A stretch of DNA of 64,000 bases, taken from NCBI RefSeq assembly GCF_001982635.1, contig NZ_MKFI01000001.1, positions 1,506,374 through 1,570,373 on the forward strand, read 5' to 3'. Source of the stretch: Bradyrhizobium mercantei. Lineage in GTDB: Bacteria; Pseudomonadota; Alphaproteobacteria; Rhizobiales; Xanthobacteraceae. This document shows positions 32,881 through 41,695 of the stretch, in pieces. Each line of letters begins with the position of its first letter. Within the stretch, counting starts at the first letter, position 1. Made by a program: the position numbers and the translations under genes. A model generated the notes under the pieces. The model saw only the letters and a program-made list of their open reading frames with translations. It had not been told where the DNA came from and did no database searches.

Positions 32881-32908
32881 CCCGGCGCGATGCCTCGTTC
32901 GCGCCGGG
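32881..32908 (-). terminator. Hairpin terminator after the AtoE-type gene
   Basis: CCCGGCGCGA (32881-32890) pairs perfectly over ten bases with TCGCGCCGGG (32899-32908), with an eight-base loop. On the minus strand it lies 54 bases after the transporter stop and is followed by TCGTGATCTTT, a moderately T-rich end. Confidence 0.65.
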
Positions 32909-32962
32909 CGGAAAAACAGCACAGTTCTTGTGATGCCGGGGTACCGACCCGGCCATCATCGC

Positions 32963-34420
32963 TCAGGGCAGGATCGGCGGGTGATAGGTGAAGGTCGCCA
33001 TCAGGATCGCCGCCAGCAGCATCACGATCGGGAAGTGGATGAAGAACTGCACCGAGGTGTAGCCGATCAGATCCTTCGACTTCAGGCCGAGAATGCCGAG
33101 CAGCGGCAGCATCCAGAACGGGTTGATGAAGTTCGGCAACGTCTCGGCGATGTTGTAGACCATCACAGTCCAGCCGAGATGCGCGCCGATATCGTTGGCC
33201 GCCTTCATGATGTAGGGCGCCTCGATGATCCACTTGCCGCCGGCCGAAGGTACGAAGAAGCCGAGCAGCGCGGAGTAGATTCCGACCAGGAAGGAGAACA
33301 CGGTGGAATTGCTGGAGGCGCCGACGAACCAGTGCGCGATCGTGTCCGACAGCGTCGTGCCGCTGCTGTTCGGCACCTTGGTCAGGATCTGCGCGATGCC
33401 GGCATAGAACGGGAATTGCAGCAGCACGCCGGAGACGCTCGGCATCGCCTTCGAGAACGATTCGATCAGGCTGCGCGGGCGCCAATGCAGCACGATGCCG
33501 AGAATCAGGAAGACGAAACTATAGGTGTTGAGGCCCGACAGCGTGATCAGCGGATTGCCCGACTGGAACGTCTGCCACAGCCAGCCGGCGGCAAGCACGG
33601 CGATCAGGATCGTCAGCAGCGGGCTGAACTCGAGCCAGTCGCCGGGACGCGCCGGTTTCCTGGCCTCGATGCGGTCATCGCCGAGCGCGACGCCGAGATC
33701 TTGCGCCGTCTTCGCCTGTTCGGGCGCCGGCGTCGTGAAATAGCAGATCGCCGCGGACACGACGGTCACCATCAGGACGGTGACCATGTTCTGCCAGGTC
33801 AGGATGGTCTCCGAGAAGCCGATCACGCCGGTGATCGGCAGCAGCGAGGCCGGAATGCTGCCCGCATTGGCCTGGAGCTGCGCGGCCGACGACGTGATGC
33901 CGAGGGTGAAGCCGCAGCCGAGCCCGAGATAACCCGCCGCACCCGCCGCCCGATAGTCGAGCCTGATGTCGGTGCGCCGCGCGATCTCCCGCACCAGGAG
34001 GCCGGAGAAGATCAGGCTGAGGCCCCAGTTCAGCAGCGACAGAAGAATGCTGAGCACGCCGACGAAGACCACCGCGCCGCGCCCGGTCTTCGGCACGCTT
34101 GCAAGCCGCGCCAGCACGGAAGCAACCGGCGGCGACATCGCCACGACGTAACCGCCGATCGCGACCAGTGCCATCTGCATCGTGAACGGAATCAGGTTCC
34201 AGAACCCGTCGCCGAATGCGCGGCTGACGGCGAGCGGCGAGCCACCGTGCAGCATCGCACCTGCTGCAACCACAATCACCGCGATCAGGACAAAGACGTA
34301 GGCATCCGGAAACCAGCGCTCCGCGAACGACACCAGGGCTTGCGAAAAGCGCGCGATGATGTTGTCCGCGACGGGTTCTCGCAGGCTCATGGTCTGGTCG
34401 TGCGTTGCATTGGTCATCAA
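32963..34420 (-). CDS. AtoE-family short-chain fatty acid transporter
   Basis: A 485-residue membrane protein with about 12-13 hydrophobic segments. Motifs such as GCGFTLGITSSAAQLQANAGSIPASLLPITGVIGFSETILTW, FPFYAGIAQIL and FFVPSAGGKWIIEAPYIMKAANDIGAHLGWTVMVYNIAETLPNFINPFWMLPLLGILGLKSKDLIGYT are those of the AtoE (TIGR00819-type) carriers, which import short-chain acids such as acetoacetate or butyrate. It lies 48 bases downstream of the molybdopterin enzyme gene on the same strand, so it likely imports that enzyme's substrate or a related organic acid. Confidence 0.85.
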   Translation of the reverse strand: MMTNATHDQTMSLREPVADNIIARFSQALVSFAERWFPDAYVFVLIAVIVVAAGAMLHGGSPLAVSRAFGDGFWNLIPFTMQMALVAIGGYVVAMSPPVASVLARLASVPKTGRGAVVFVGVLSILLSLLNWGLSLIFSGLLVREIARRTDIRLDYRAAGAAGYLGLGCGFTLGITSSAAQLQANAGSIPASLLPITGVIGFSETILTWQNMVTVLMVTVVSAAICYFTTPAPEQAKTAQDLGVALGDDRIEARKPARPGDWLEFSPLLTILIAVLAAGWLWQTFQSGNPLITLSGLNTYSFVFLILGIVLHWRPRSLIESFSKAMPSVSGVLLQFPFYAGIAQILTKVPNSSGTTLSDTIAHWFVGASSNSTVFSFLVGIYSALLGFFVPSAGGKWIIEAPYIMKAANDIGAHLGWTVMVYNIAETLPNFINPFWMLPLLGILGLKSKDLIGYTSVQFFIHFPIVMLLAAILMATFTYHPPILP

Positions 34421-34468
34421 TATGATCCCCTTCCGGTGATGCGGTTCGTCTTCAATCGTGTTTGGTCA

Positions 34469-37400
34469 TCAAAGTGCGAGCGTGAGATCGGTGAGCGGCA
34501 CGGCTTGGCAGGCGAGGCATTGGCCCTCGCTGCCATCGACCGGACCAAGATGGGTGAATTCCCCATCGAGCACCTCGACCGCGCAGCTTTCGCACTGCCC
34601 GACACGGCAGCCGCTCGGCAGCGCGACGCCGGCCGCACTCGCCGCGTCGAGCAGCGTGCCCTGCTCCGGTCCCCAGGAGAAGCTCTGCTTGCTGCTCGCA
34701 AGCCGGATGGTGCGCGGCGCGAGGTCGCTCGGCACCGACGGCGGCGATACGAAGCTTTCGGCAAAGATGTCGAACCGCGGAATACCGAGCGCCACTGCGG
34801 CCTCGATCTGCGCTGTGACGAATTCCGGCGAGCCGCAGATGTAGACCAGCGGCCGGCGCGCCAACAGCGGCTTGACCTGCGCGAGATCGATCCGTCCCTT
34901 GCACAACGCATGCGAGTTGACCGGGTCCTGCGCGAGGGGCGCCGAGTAGAAGGTCACGCGCGTCAGCTCCGGCGTGGCGGCTTCCAGCTCCGCGAGCCGC
35001 TGCGCGAACGGATGCTCGCGGCTGCTGCGGCAGCCATGCAGCAGCAGGATTTTGCGAACGCGATCCTGTGGTGCAACGTGGTGCAGTGTCTCGAGATGGC
35101 TGATGAACGGCGTGATGCCGATGCCGGCCGCGAGGAAGACCAGCGGCCGCGGCCCCTTCATTGGCGGCGTGAAGATGCCGCCCGGCGGCTCCAGCAGAAC
35201 CTCGTCTCCGACGGCGAGGCCATGCAGGCGATCCGGCATGAAGAACGGCGCGTCGGCGCGACTGGCTTCATCGAAGAAGCGCCCCTTCACCGCGATCGAC
35301 AGCGCATCAGGCAGATCGCCCGATCCGGTCAGCGAATAGGCGCGTGCCTCGGTCGCGCCGGGTAGCGCGATCATCACATGCTGTCCTGGCAGGAAGTCGG
35401 GCAACGGACCGCCATCAAGCGGCCGCAGGCTGAGGGCTATGACATTGTCGGCCTCGGCCCGGCGCTCGGCGACCACAAATCGCCGCCGGCCGCTCCAGAC
35501 GCCGCGGCTGGCGACGCCGTCGCGCCTGATCTCGCAGACGATCGCGCGCAGCGGAACGGAGCCGCTGACCGGATCGCGCGCATCGTCGTGTAGCACCGCA
35601 TTGATATTGCGCGTGCGGATACCTGATGTCGCGGAGCGATCGCGGCCGAGCGGCGGACAGTCCTCCCACCAGCCGAATTCGGCGACGACCACGCGATCGT
35701 CGAGCGCCGCATTGAGACGGACCTTCAGACGCACGGCACCGCCTTGCGTCTCCACCACGGCCCAGTCGCCCTCGACAAGCCCGCGCCGCTCGGCGAGTTG
35801 CGGGCTGATCTCGACGGCCGGGTCCGGCGACTTGCGCCGCAGCGAGGCGACATGCCGATATGAGGAGTGAACGAACCAGCCGCTCTTGGCGGTGGAGAGC
35901 ACGAGCGGAAAGCGTTCGTCGGCGGCTGTCGTGAGCGGGCTGCCGACCGGCTCGACATGATCGGGCAAGGGATCATATCCGTGTCCCAGCATCAGTTCCG
36001 AATAAATCTCGACACGGCGCGTCGGCGTCGCAAAGCCCGCCGCGGTGCCGTCTTCGCGCGTGACGGCATACTTCTCGTTGCGGAAGGCCTGTGGAAAGCG
36101 AAGTCCTTCGGGATGACCGCGCAGATCCTCGACACCGATGCCGAGCGGCGCTAGCTGATAATTCCAGCCGGCCTTGATGTCGCCGCCGAAGAACAAGTCG
36201 CCCATGCCGAGCTTGAGCGCGAGTGCGGCCGCGATCTCGTAATCGGCCTTCACCGCGCCGACCGGCTCCACCATGCGCGGGCGAAACTGCACGGTCTCGA
36301 CGGCTGCCTGCGTGATCTCGAACCCGATCTTGAGCGCGTCGCGTTCCCACGGCGTGCTGGCCGGCAGAACGAAATCGGCGCTCTCCGCGGTCGGGTTCAT
36401 GAACATGTCGATATGAACCTGGAATTCCAGCGCGTTCAGCGCCGCGCGGTTGCGCTCGGAATGGCCCTGCGAGACCACGAAATTGGTGCCGAAGGCGACC
36501 AGCGCACGCACCCGATAAGGCTCGCCCTCGAGCACGGCGCGGCTGAAATCGCGCGCCGTGATCCAGCCCTTCGCCGGCGGGCCGAGCGGCAGCTCAGCAA
36601 GGCCGAGCGCCTTGGCCTGCTGCTCCGGCGGCAGGATGTTGTAGTCGTTGAGGGGACGTGTCGGCGGCGGGACCGGCCAGCGATTGCCGCCGGGCCGATC
36701 GCAGGCGCCGGTCAGCGCATAGAGCGACGCGATCGTGCGCTCGATCGCAGTGGCGTTGGTCTGCTGCCCGACGCCGGTCCAGGAATGATAGGCAAGCCGC
36801 GGGCGGGTCGCGAGCAGCGCATTGAACGCGTCGATATCCTCGACATCAAGCCAGGTCAGTTGCGCCACACGCATCGGCGTATATGGCGCAGCGCGCTCGG
36901 CCAGCAATTCGAACGCGGTTGCCGCCGAGATCGTCCGGCCGTCGCGCCCATGGATCGACAGCGCGCCGCGCAGCTGGCCGCCGCGCTCCGGCGCGTAGCT
37001 TGTGTCACAAGGCACCGGCGCGCCCGACGCATCGAGACGAACGAAAGCCTCAGCCGCGCCATCCGGCCACAGCGCATCGGCGCGCAGGAACCGCCCGGTG
37101 GCGCGATCGACCAGCAGCGATCCGTTGGTCCAGGCGTTGACGAACTCCGCATCGAAATCGCCGGTCGTGATGAGATGACGGATCGCCCCCATCGCAAGCG
37201 CGCCATCGGCGCCCGGGCGGATGCGCAGCCACAGGTCGGCCTGCTGGCCAGAGCCGTTCGGCTTGGGATCGACGACGACGACCTTGGCACCGCGCCGCCG
37301 CGCATCGGCGATCCGTGTCGCCTGGGCCAGCCATGTGCGCGCGGGATTGTGGCCCCACAGGATGATCGCATCCGCATTGTCGTAGTCGGGAAAGCCGATG

Positions 37401-37870
37401 CCGCGGCCGAAGGTCAGCGCGTGGGCAAAGTCCTTGTGCCAGCCGCAGATCTCGACAGCGTAGATCAGATTGGGACTGCCGAAGCCGCGGATGAAGCGCT
37501 CGACCCACTCGAAGCTGTCGACCATCGGCGTGCCGCTCGGCGTGGTGACGCCGAACGCCACTGCTTCGGCGCCGCTCTCGGCGCGGATCGTGCCGAGCCG
37601 GGCCGCGATCTCGGTCAACGCCTCGTCCCAGGACACCTCGACCCAGCCCGGATCGGCCGCATCGCGCGGGCGCGTCCGCTTGAGCGGCACGGTCAGACGG
37701 CGCGGGCTGGCGACGATTTCGGGTGCCGCGCGGCCCTTGGCGCACAGTGCGCCGCCAGTCGGGTGGTTATTCAATACCTCTACACCGACAAGCCGCCCGT
37801 CCTCGACCACGGTGACAGCACCGCAGCGCGAGCGACAAAGCGTGCAATAGCCGGGTAGCCGCTGTTTCAC
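34469..37870 (-). CDS. Molybdopterin oxidoreductase fused to FAD/NAD(P)H ferredoxin-reductase and 2Fe-2S domain
   Basis: A 1133-residue single polypeptide starting with GTG. The N-terminus binds a 4Fe-4S cluster (Cys9, Cys12, Cys16, Cys43). Residues up to about 780 are a bis-MGD molybdoenzyme of the nitrate reductase/formate dehydrogenase type, with Cys142 in EICGWHKD as the likely Mo ligand. From about residue 790 a ferredoxin-NADP reductase-like module follows: RAYSLTGSG for FAD, LAAGIGITPFISHLE for NAD(P), YICGSPEFV. It ends in a plant-type 2Fe-2S ferredoxin domain (Cys1088, Cys1093, Cys1096 and Cys1118 or 1121). This makes a soluble, self-sufficient enzyme with no separate electron-transfer subunit. 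The substrate is unknown; there is no twin-arginine signal, so it acts in the cytoplasm. Confidence 0.85.
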   Translation of the reverse strand: MKQRLPGYCTLCRSRCGAVTVVEDGRLVGVEVLNNHPTGGALCAKGRAAPEIVASPRRLTVPLKRTRPRDAADPGWVEVSWDEALTEIAARLGTIRAESGAEAVAFGVTTPSGTPMVDSFEWVERFIRGFGSPNLIYAVEICGWHKDFAHALTFGRGIGFPDYDNADAIILWGHNPARTWLAQATRIADARRRGAKVVVVDPKPNGSGQQADLWLRIRPGADGALAMGAIRHLITTGDFDAEFVNAWTNGSLLVDRATGRFLRADALWPDGAAEAFVRLDASGAPVPCDTSYAPERGGQLRGALSIHGRDGRTISAATAFELLAERAAPYTPMRVAQLTWLDVEDIDAFNALLATRPRLAYHSWTGVGQQTNATAIERTIASLYALTGACDRPGGNRWPVPPPTRPLNDYNILPPEQQAKALGLAELPLGPPAKGWITARDFSRAVLEGEPYRVRALVAFGTNFVVSQGHSERNRAALNALEFQVHIDMFMNPTAESADFVLPASTPWERDALKIGFEITQAAVETVQFRPRMVEPVGAVKADYEIAAALALKLGMGDLFFGGDIKAGWNYQLAPLGIGVEDLRGHPEGLRFPQAFRNEKYAVTREDGTAAGFATPTRRVEIYSELMLGHGYDPLPDHVEPVGSPLTTAADERFPLVLSTAKSGWFVHSSYRHVASLRRKSPDPAVEISPQLAERRGLVEGDWAVVETQGGAVRLKVRLNAALDDRVVVAEFGWWEDCPPLGRDRSATSGIRTRNINAVLHDDARDPVSGSVPLRAIVCEIRRDGVASRGVWSGRRRFVVAERRAEADNVIALSLRPLDGGPLPDFLPGQHVMIALPGATEARAYSLTGSGDLPDALSIAVKGRFFDEASRADAPFFMPDRLHGLAVGDEVLLEPPGGIFTPPMKGPRPLVFLAAGIGITPFISHLETLHHVAPQDRVRKILLLHGCRSSREHPFAQRLAELEAATPELTRVTFYSAPLAQDPVNSHALCKGRIDLAQVKPLLARRPLVYICGSPEFVTAQIEAAVALGIPRFDIFAESFVSPPSVPSDLAPRTIRLASSKQSFSWGPEQGTLLDAASAAGVALPSGCRVGQCESCAVEVLDGEFTHLGPVDGSEGQCLACQAVPLTDLTLAL

Positions 37871-37910
37871 TGCCGTCTCACAATCCAGTCAGCCCATGTG
37901 ACGCACTTTA

Positions 37911-37942
37911 GTAATGCGTTACACATTTACGTCATACGCTAC
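37911..37942. promoter_or_regulatory. Probable GntR operator repeats in the divergent promoter
   Basis: GTAATGCGTTAC (37911-37922) is an inverted repeat GTAA-N4-TTAC. A second, similar 12-mer, GTCATACGCTAC (37931-37942), matches it at nine of twelve positions, two helical turns on (20 bases). The pair sits about 40 bases upstream of the molybdoenzyme start and about 70 upstream of the GntR gene, as expected for an autoregulated FadR-type operator. Confidence 0.5.
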
Positions 37943-38014
37943 CCGTCCCGTCAAGGCTAAGTAATAATCAGGGGACGAATCGGAGTTCCCGGCGAGAGAC
38001 GGCTGCGACCACCC

Positions 38015-38692
38015 ATGGACCAGAATTTGCGCGAACAGGTGCTGCAACGGGTGCGCGCCGAGATCATTTCCGGGCAGAGCCTTCCCGGCACCATGTACTC
38101 GGTGCCAAGTCTCGCCGCGAGCCTCGGCGTCTCCTCGACCCCGGTGCGCGAAGCGCTGCTCGAACTCAGCCGCGGCGGCCTGGTCGAGCCGATGCGCAAC
38201 CGTGGCTTCAAGGTGGTGGAGCCGTCGCTGACCGAGCTGCGTAATCTGTTCGACATGCGCGAAGTACTCGAACTGCACGCCGCCGTGCTGGTCGCCGCCA
38301 ATCCTCCAAAGGATCTACCGGTCGTGCGCGGCTGGGCCGACCAGATCGCCAAGGCGGTCGAGACCGACGACGTCCAGCTCTATCTGGAAGCCGATCGCAA
38401 CTATCATCGCGAGTTCATCGCCGCCGCCGGCAACGAGCTCCTGACCGACATGGTGATGGGCTTGCGCGACAAGATGCGGCTCTACGGCATCAGCTCGCGC
38501 GCGGGGCATGAGCGACAGCAGGCTTCGGTGCCCGAACACTACAAACTGATCGAGCTCGCGCTCGCCGGCGAAACCGAGGCGCTGCCGACCCTGCTGCGCA
38601 GCCACATACGCTCCTGGGAGCCGATCTTCGTCGACGCATTGATGCGCTCGAAGGAACACGCGCGCGAGCCGCTTAGGCAGGCGCGCGGTTGA
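38015..38692 (+). CDS. GntR-family transcriptional regulator (FadR/FCD type)
   Basis: A 225-residue regulator. The N-terminal winged helix reads LREQVLQRVRAEIISGQSLPGTMYSVPSLAASLGVSSTPVREALLELSRGGLVEPMRNRGFKVVEP. The C-terminal FCD domain is helical with metal/effector-type residues (EADRNYHREFIAAAGN, VPEHYKLIELALAG). It is divergent from the molybdoenzyme-AtoE operon and probably controls it in response to a carboxylate effector. GntR/FCD proteins usually bind inverted repeats of the kind seen at 37911-37942. Confidence 0.88.
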   Translation: MDQNLREQVLQRVRAEIISGQSLPGTMYSVPSLAASLGVSSTPVREALLELSRGGLVEPMRNRGFKVVEPSLTELRNLFDMREVLELHAAVLVAANPPKDLPVVRGWADQIAKAVETDDVQLYLEADRNYHREFIAAAGNELLTDMVMGLRDKMRLYGISSRAGHERQQASVPEHYKLIELALAGETEALPTLLRSHIRSWEPIFVDALMRSKEHAREPLRQARG

Positions 38693-38865
38693 CGCGCGGA
38701 GTGAAGTAGATAGCCGGCAGCAGTGAGCGCGGCACTCCGCGGCTTGTTTGCCGGCGTTGAATGCCTTCCACTCTTCGTCAGTGGGTATGCTTCACCGCGA
38801 CTGGATCATGGCTCGGCAGCAAGGCTCAAGTTCGCCTGCAAAGAGCGGAGCGGTCGCTCCACTCC

Positions 38866-39687
38866 TCAGCCCGCCATCGAAACGATCATCCGATCGAACA
38901 GACGATCGGACAACAGCCAGCGTAGCAACAGGATGGTCTTCGCCAAATAGCCCGCGGCGTAACGCGTCTGGGGCTTTGAGGCCGTCACGGCCCGACCGAT
39001 CGTCTGCGCGATAACCAACGGATCCGAGAGCTGCTTGCCCGCATAGTATTTGGCCATGCCGTCTGCGGCCTTCGTCGCCGCTGCCGCATAAGCGCCAGCG
39101 CCCGATGCCGTGCGGAGGTGATCGGCAGCGATGCTGCCCCAAGGCGTTTTGATCCCACCGGGCTCGACAATGATGACGTCGATACCAAACGGCGCTGTCT
39201 CGATCCGCAGAGCATCCGACCAGCCCTCAAGCGCGTACTTGGTGGCGTGATACCAGCCGCCGAAGGGCATCGACATCTTGCCACCGATCGAGGTGACATT
39301 GACGATCTTGCCGAAACCGTTCTCCCGCATATTTGGCAGGACGAGCTGGGTGAGACGCGCAAGGCCGAAGATATTGACTTCGAACTGGCGCCGCGCCTCC
39401 TCGATGGTCACGTCCTCGATGGCGCCATGGGACCCGTAGCCCGCGTTGTTCACCAGTACATCGATCCGACCTCCGCGCGCGAAAATGGCGTCGACGCAGG
39501 CTCGAATCGACACTTCGTCGGTAAGATCGAGCGGTACGATATGAACGCCGGCGGCCTCCAGGGACTTCATTGCGTCCACCCGCCGAGCGGCGGCATACAC
39601 GGTGAAACCTTCTTTCTTGAGAATGCGTGCAGTGGCTTCGCCGATGCCGGACGAGGCCCCGGTAACTAATGCGGTTCTTGGGTTCAT
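38866..39687 (-). CDS. Short-chain dehydrogenase/reductase
   Basis: The start was set at 39687 (MNPRTALVTG) with AAAGGA upstream; 273 residues. The Rossmann motif is TGASSGIG, the NNAG motif is VNNAGYG, and the catalytic Tyr-x3-Lys is in WYHATKYALEGWSD. ARRVD after beta-2 suggests NADP preference. The C-terminal extension (KTILLLRWLLSDRLFDRMIVS) is hydrophobic. The gene is divergent from a TetR regulator that probably controls it. Substrate unknown; classical SDRs of this type act on ketones, steroids or aldehydes. Confidence 0.82.
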   Translation of the reverse strand: MNPRTALVTGASSGIGEATARILKKEGFTVYAAARRVDAMKSLEAAGVHIVPLDLTDEVSIRACVDAIFARGGRIDVLVNNAGYGSHGAIEDVTIEEARRQFEVNIFGLARLTQLVLPNMRENGFGKIVNVTSIGGKMSMPFGGWYHATKYALEGWSDALRIETAPFGIDVIIVEPGGIKTPWGSIAADHLRTASGAGAYAAAATKAADGMAKYYAGKQLSDPLVIAQTIGRAVTASKPQTRYAAGYLAKTILLLRWLLSDRLFDRMIVSMAG

Positions 39688-39733
39688 GGTGGGTCCTTTA
39701 GTCAATTGGACAATCTTTGTCGTTATGTCCATA

Positions 39734-39758
39734 TTGACACTCAGCCTCTGTTTGTCAA
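39734..39758. promoter_or_regulatory. Candidate TetR operator
   Basis: TTGACA (39734-39739) and TGTCAA (39753-39758) form an inverted repeat with 13 bases between, just before the TetR start and within the divergent promoter. TTGACA also resembles a -35 box, so the repeat may overlap the promoter it controls. Confidence 0.4.
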
Positions 39759-39768
39759 TGTGTCTGCC

Positions 39769-40326
39769 ATGAATGAGCGAGAAATAGCGATCTGCGAGGC
39801 GGCCGCCGGGCTGTTCATGCACTACGGGGTAAAGCGGACCGGCATGAATGATATTGCGCGCGAAGCCGGAGTTGCGCGGCAGACGCTCTACAATGCTTTC
39901 CCCAACAAGGACGCGGTCCTATTCGCGACGACCCGCCTGTTCATGGATCGGGCGCTCAAGGAGACGCAGCGTGAGTTGGAAGGGTGCAGTGACTTGCGCA
40001 AGCAGCTCGGCATCGTCTTCGAGCATGTGGCTAGGCGCCCCTATAGGATGCTTCACGCCTCACCCCATACCGAGGACATCATCGAGGGCATGAGCGCCGA
40101 AAGTCGGATGGTAATTGCAGAGTGCAACGAGGGGTTCCGCGCTTTGATCGAGCAGTTGCTGGCACCGGAAAAAGACAAGATCCGAGCGTCTGGGATGACG
40201 GTTCGTCGACTTGCCGACGCGGTCCTGCATTTCGCAATTGCTGCGAAGCATGAGGCGCGCGATCAAGCTCATCTCGACGAGCTGCTGCATGGCCTGACGA
40301 CCATGGCCATGCGCTGCGTAGCCTGA
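39769..40326 (+). CDS. TetR-family transcriptional regulator
   Basis: A 185-residue regulator starting at ATG 39769. The N-terminal HTH reads REIAICEAAAGLFMHYGVKRTGMNDIAREAGVARQTLYNAFPNKDAVLFATT. The C-terminal half is helical with no recognisable ligand motif. It is divergent from the SDR gene, with 81 bases between starts that carry an inverted repeat. The usual model is repression of the adjacent SDR gene, relieved by a small hydrophobic ligand. Confidence 0.85.
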   Translation: MNEREIAICEAAAGLFMHYGVKRTGMNDIAREAGVARQTLYNAFPNKDAVLFATTRLFMDRALKETQRELEGCSDLRKQLGIVFEHVARRPYRMLHASPHTEDIIEGMSAESRMVIAECNEGFRALIEQLLAPEKDKIRASGMTVRRLADAVLHFAIAAKHEARDQAHLDELLHGLTTMAMRCVA

Positions 40327-40450
40327 AGCGATCGCGAGACAATAGAAAAAGCGGTCAAGGCAACCGCTTCACAAGCAAACTCGGGCAATGTCGGCTGCCC
40401 ACCGCTATCCGGAGCAGAACAAACACCCGTGGCCCCGATTATGGCACGCC

Positions 40451-41611
40451 CTAATCCAGGATGCTCTTGTAATGCTCCGAGAAGACATCGCGGCCGATGA
40501 TCAGCCGCATCACTTCGGAGCTTCCCGCCAGGATCCGGTTGACACGCGCGTCGGTGAACATGCGGCTGATCGGATATTCATCCATATAGCCTGCGCCGCC
40601 GTGTAGCTGGACGCCGAGGTCGAGCATCTTCCACTCGACTTCCGACGACATCATCTTGGCCTTGGCGCCCATGTTGCTGGTCAGGCGTCCCGCATTGTGC
40701 TCGGCCACGCAGTGATCGACATAGACCTGCACGAGATCGATCTCGGCATCCATCTCCGCCATGCGGAACTGGGTGTTCTGCTGTTCGGCCAGCGGCCGGC
40801 CGAACAGCTTGCGATCCATCACATAACTGCGCGTGATGTCGAATGCCTTGCGGCCATTGGCGATCGATCCGACCGCGGAGATCAGCCGCTCCTCGGCGAG
40901 GCCTTCCATCAGATAGTAGAAGCCCCTGCCCGGCTCTCCCAGCACGTTGGCCTTGGGCACCTTCACATTGTTGAAGAACAGTTCGGCGGTGTCCTGCGCC
41001 GGCATGCCCATCTTCTTGAGATTGCGGCCGCGCTCGAAACCTTCCATGCCGCGCTCGACGATCAGCAGCACCATCGCATGCTTTTTCTCGGCGCCCGCGA
41101 GCTTGGCCGCCACGATCACCACGTCGGAATTGATGCCGTTGGAAATATAGGTCTTGGAGCCGTTGAGCAGGAAATGATCGCCCTTGTCCTCCGCCGTCGT
41201 CCGCATGCCTGCAAGGTCTGAGCCCGCGCCGGGCTCGGTCATCGCAATAGCGAGAATCGTCTCGCCGCTGACGCATTTCGGCAGGAAGCGGTCGCGCTGC
41301 TCCTCGGTGCCGAAGCGCTTGAAGTAGGAGCCGACCAGGCGGCTGTGCAGCGTATTGAACCAGCCCTTGCAGCCCGAGCGCGCGGTCTCCTCGATGATGA
41401 TCTGCTCATAGCGGAAGTCCTCGTCGCCCATTCCGCCGTATTTTTCTTCGGGCCAGATCATCAGGAAGCCGAGGTCGCCGGCCTTCTTGAACGCGCTGCG
41501 GTCGACGATGCCGGCCTCCCGCCACTCTTCCATGTGCGGCGTGATCTCACTCGCAAGGAACTTGCGATAGGAATCGCGGAAGATGACCTGGTCTTCGGTA
41601 AAGCTGCGCAT
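40451..41611 (-). CDS. Acyl-CoA dehydrogenase
   Basis: A 386-residue FAD enzyme. The N-terminal helical domain begins RSFTEDQVIFRDSYRKFLASEITPHMEEW. The central domain has AIAMTEPGAGSDLAGMRTTAEDKGDHFLLNGSKTYISNG, and the C-terminal part has the base-containing GGAGYMDEYPISRMFTDARVNRILAGSSEVMRLIIGRD (Glu in YMDEYP). It introduces the alpha-beta double bond in acyl-CoA. It is the last gene in a beta-oxidation-type run: thiolase, SDR, crotonase, then this. Chain-length preference cannot be read. Confidence 0.9.
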   Translation of the reverse strand: MRSFTEDQVIFRDSYRKFLASEITPHMEEWREAGIVDRSAFKKAGDLGFLMIWPEEKYGGMGDEDFRYEQIIIEETARSGCKGWFNTLHSRLVGSYFKRFGTEEQRDRFLPKCVSGETILAIAMTEPGAGSDLAGMRTTAEDKGDHFLLNGSKTYISNGINSDVVIVAAKLAGAEKKHAMVLLIVERGMEGFERGRNLKKMGMPAQDTAELFFNNVKVPKANVLGEPGRGFYYLMEGLAEERLISAVGSIANGRKAFDITRSYVMDRKLFGRPLAEQQNTQFRMAEMDAEIDLVQVYVDHCVAEHNAGRLTSNMGAKAKMMSSEVEWKMLDLGVQLHGGAGYMDEYPISRMFTDARVNRILAGSSEVMRLIIGRDVFSEHYKSILD

Positions 41612-41695
41612 CGTTCACCCCAATAGCGCTCTCAAAAGAAAGCGCCGGTTCTGCTTCAACAAAACCGGCGCTCCGTTGTCGAAACGGTCGCTGCC

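Noticed and set aside
32792..35365. 857-codon plus-strand frame opposite AtoE and the molybdoenzyme
   Set aside because: Highly charged, low-complexity translation typical of an antisense frame in high-GC DNA.
36413..37858. 481-codon plus-strand frame opposite the molybdoenzyme N-terminus
   Set aside because: Shadow of a well-supported gene; no domains.
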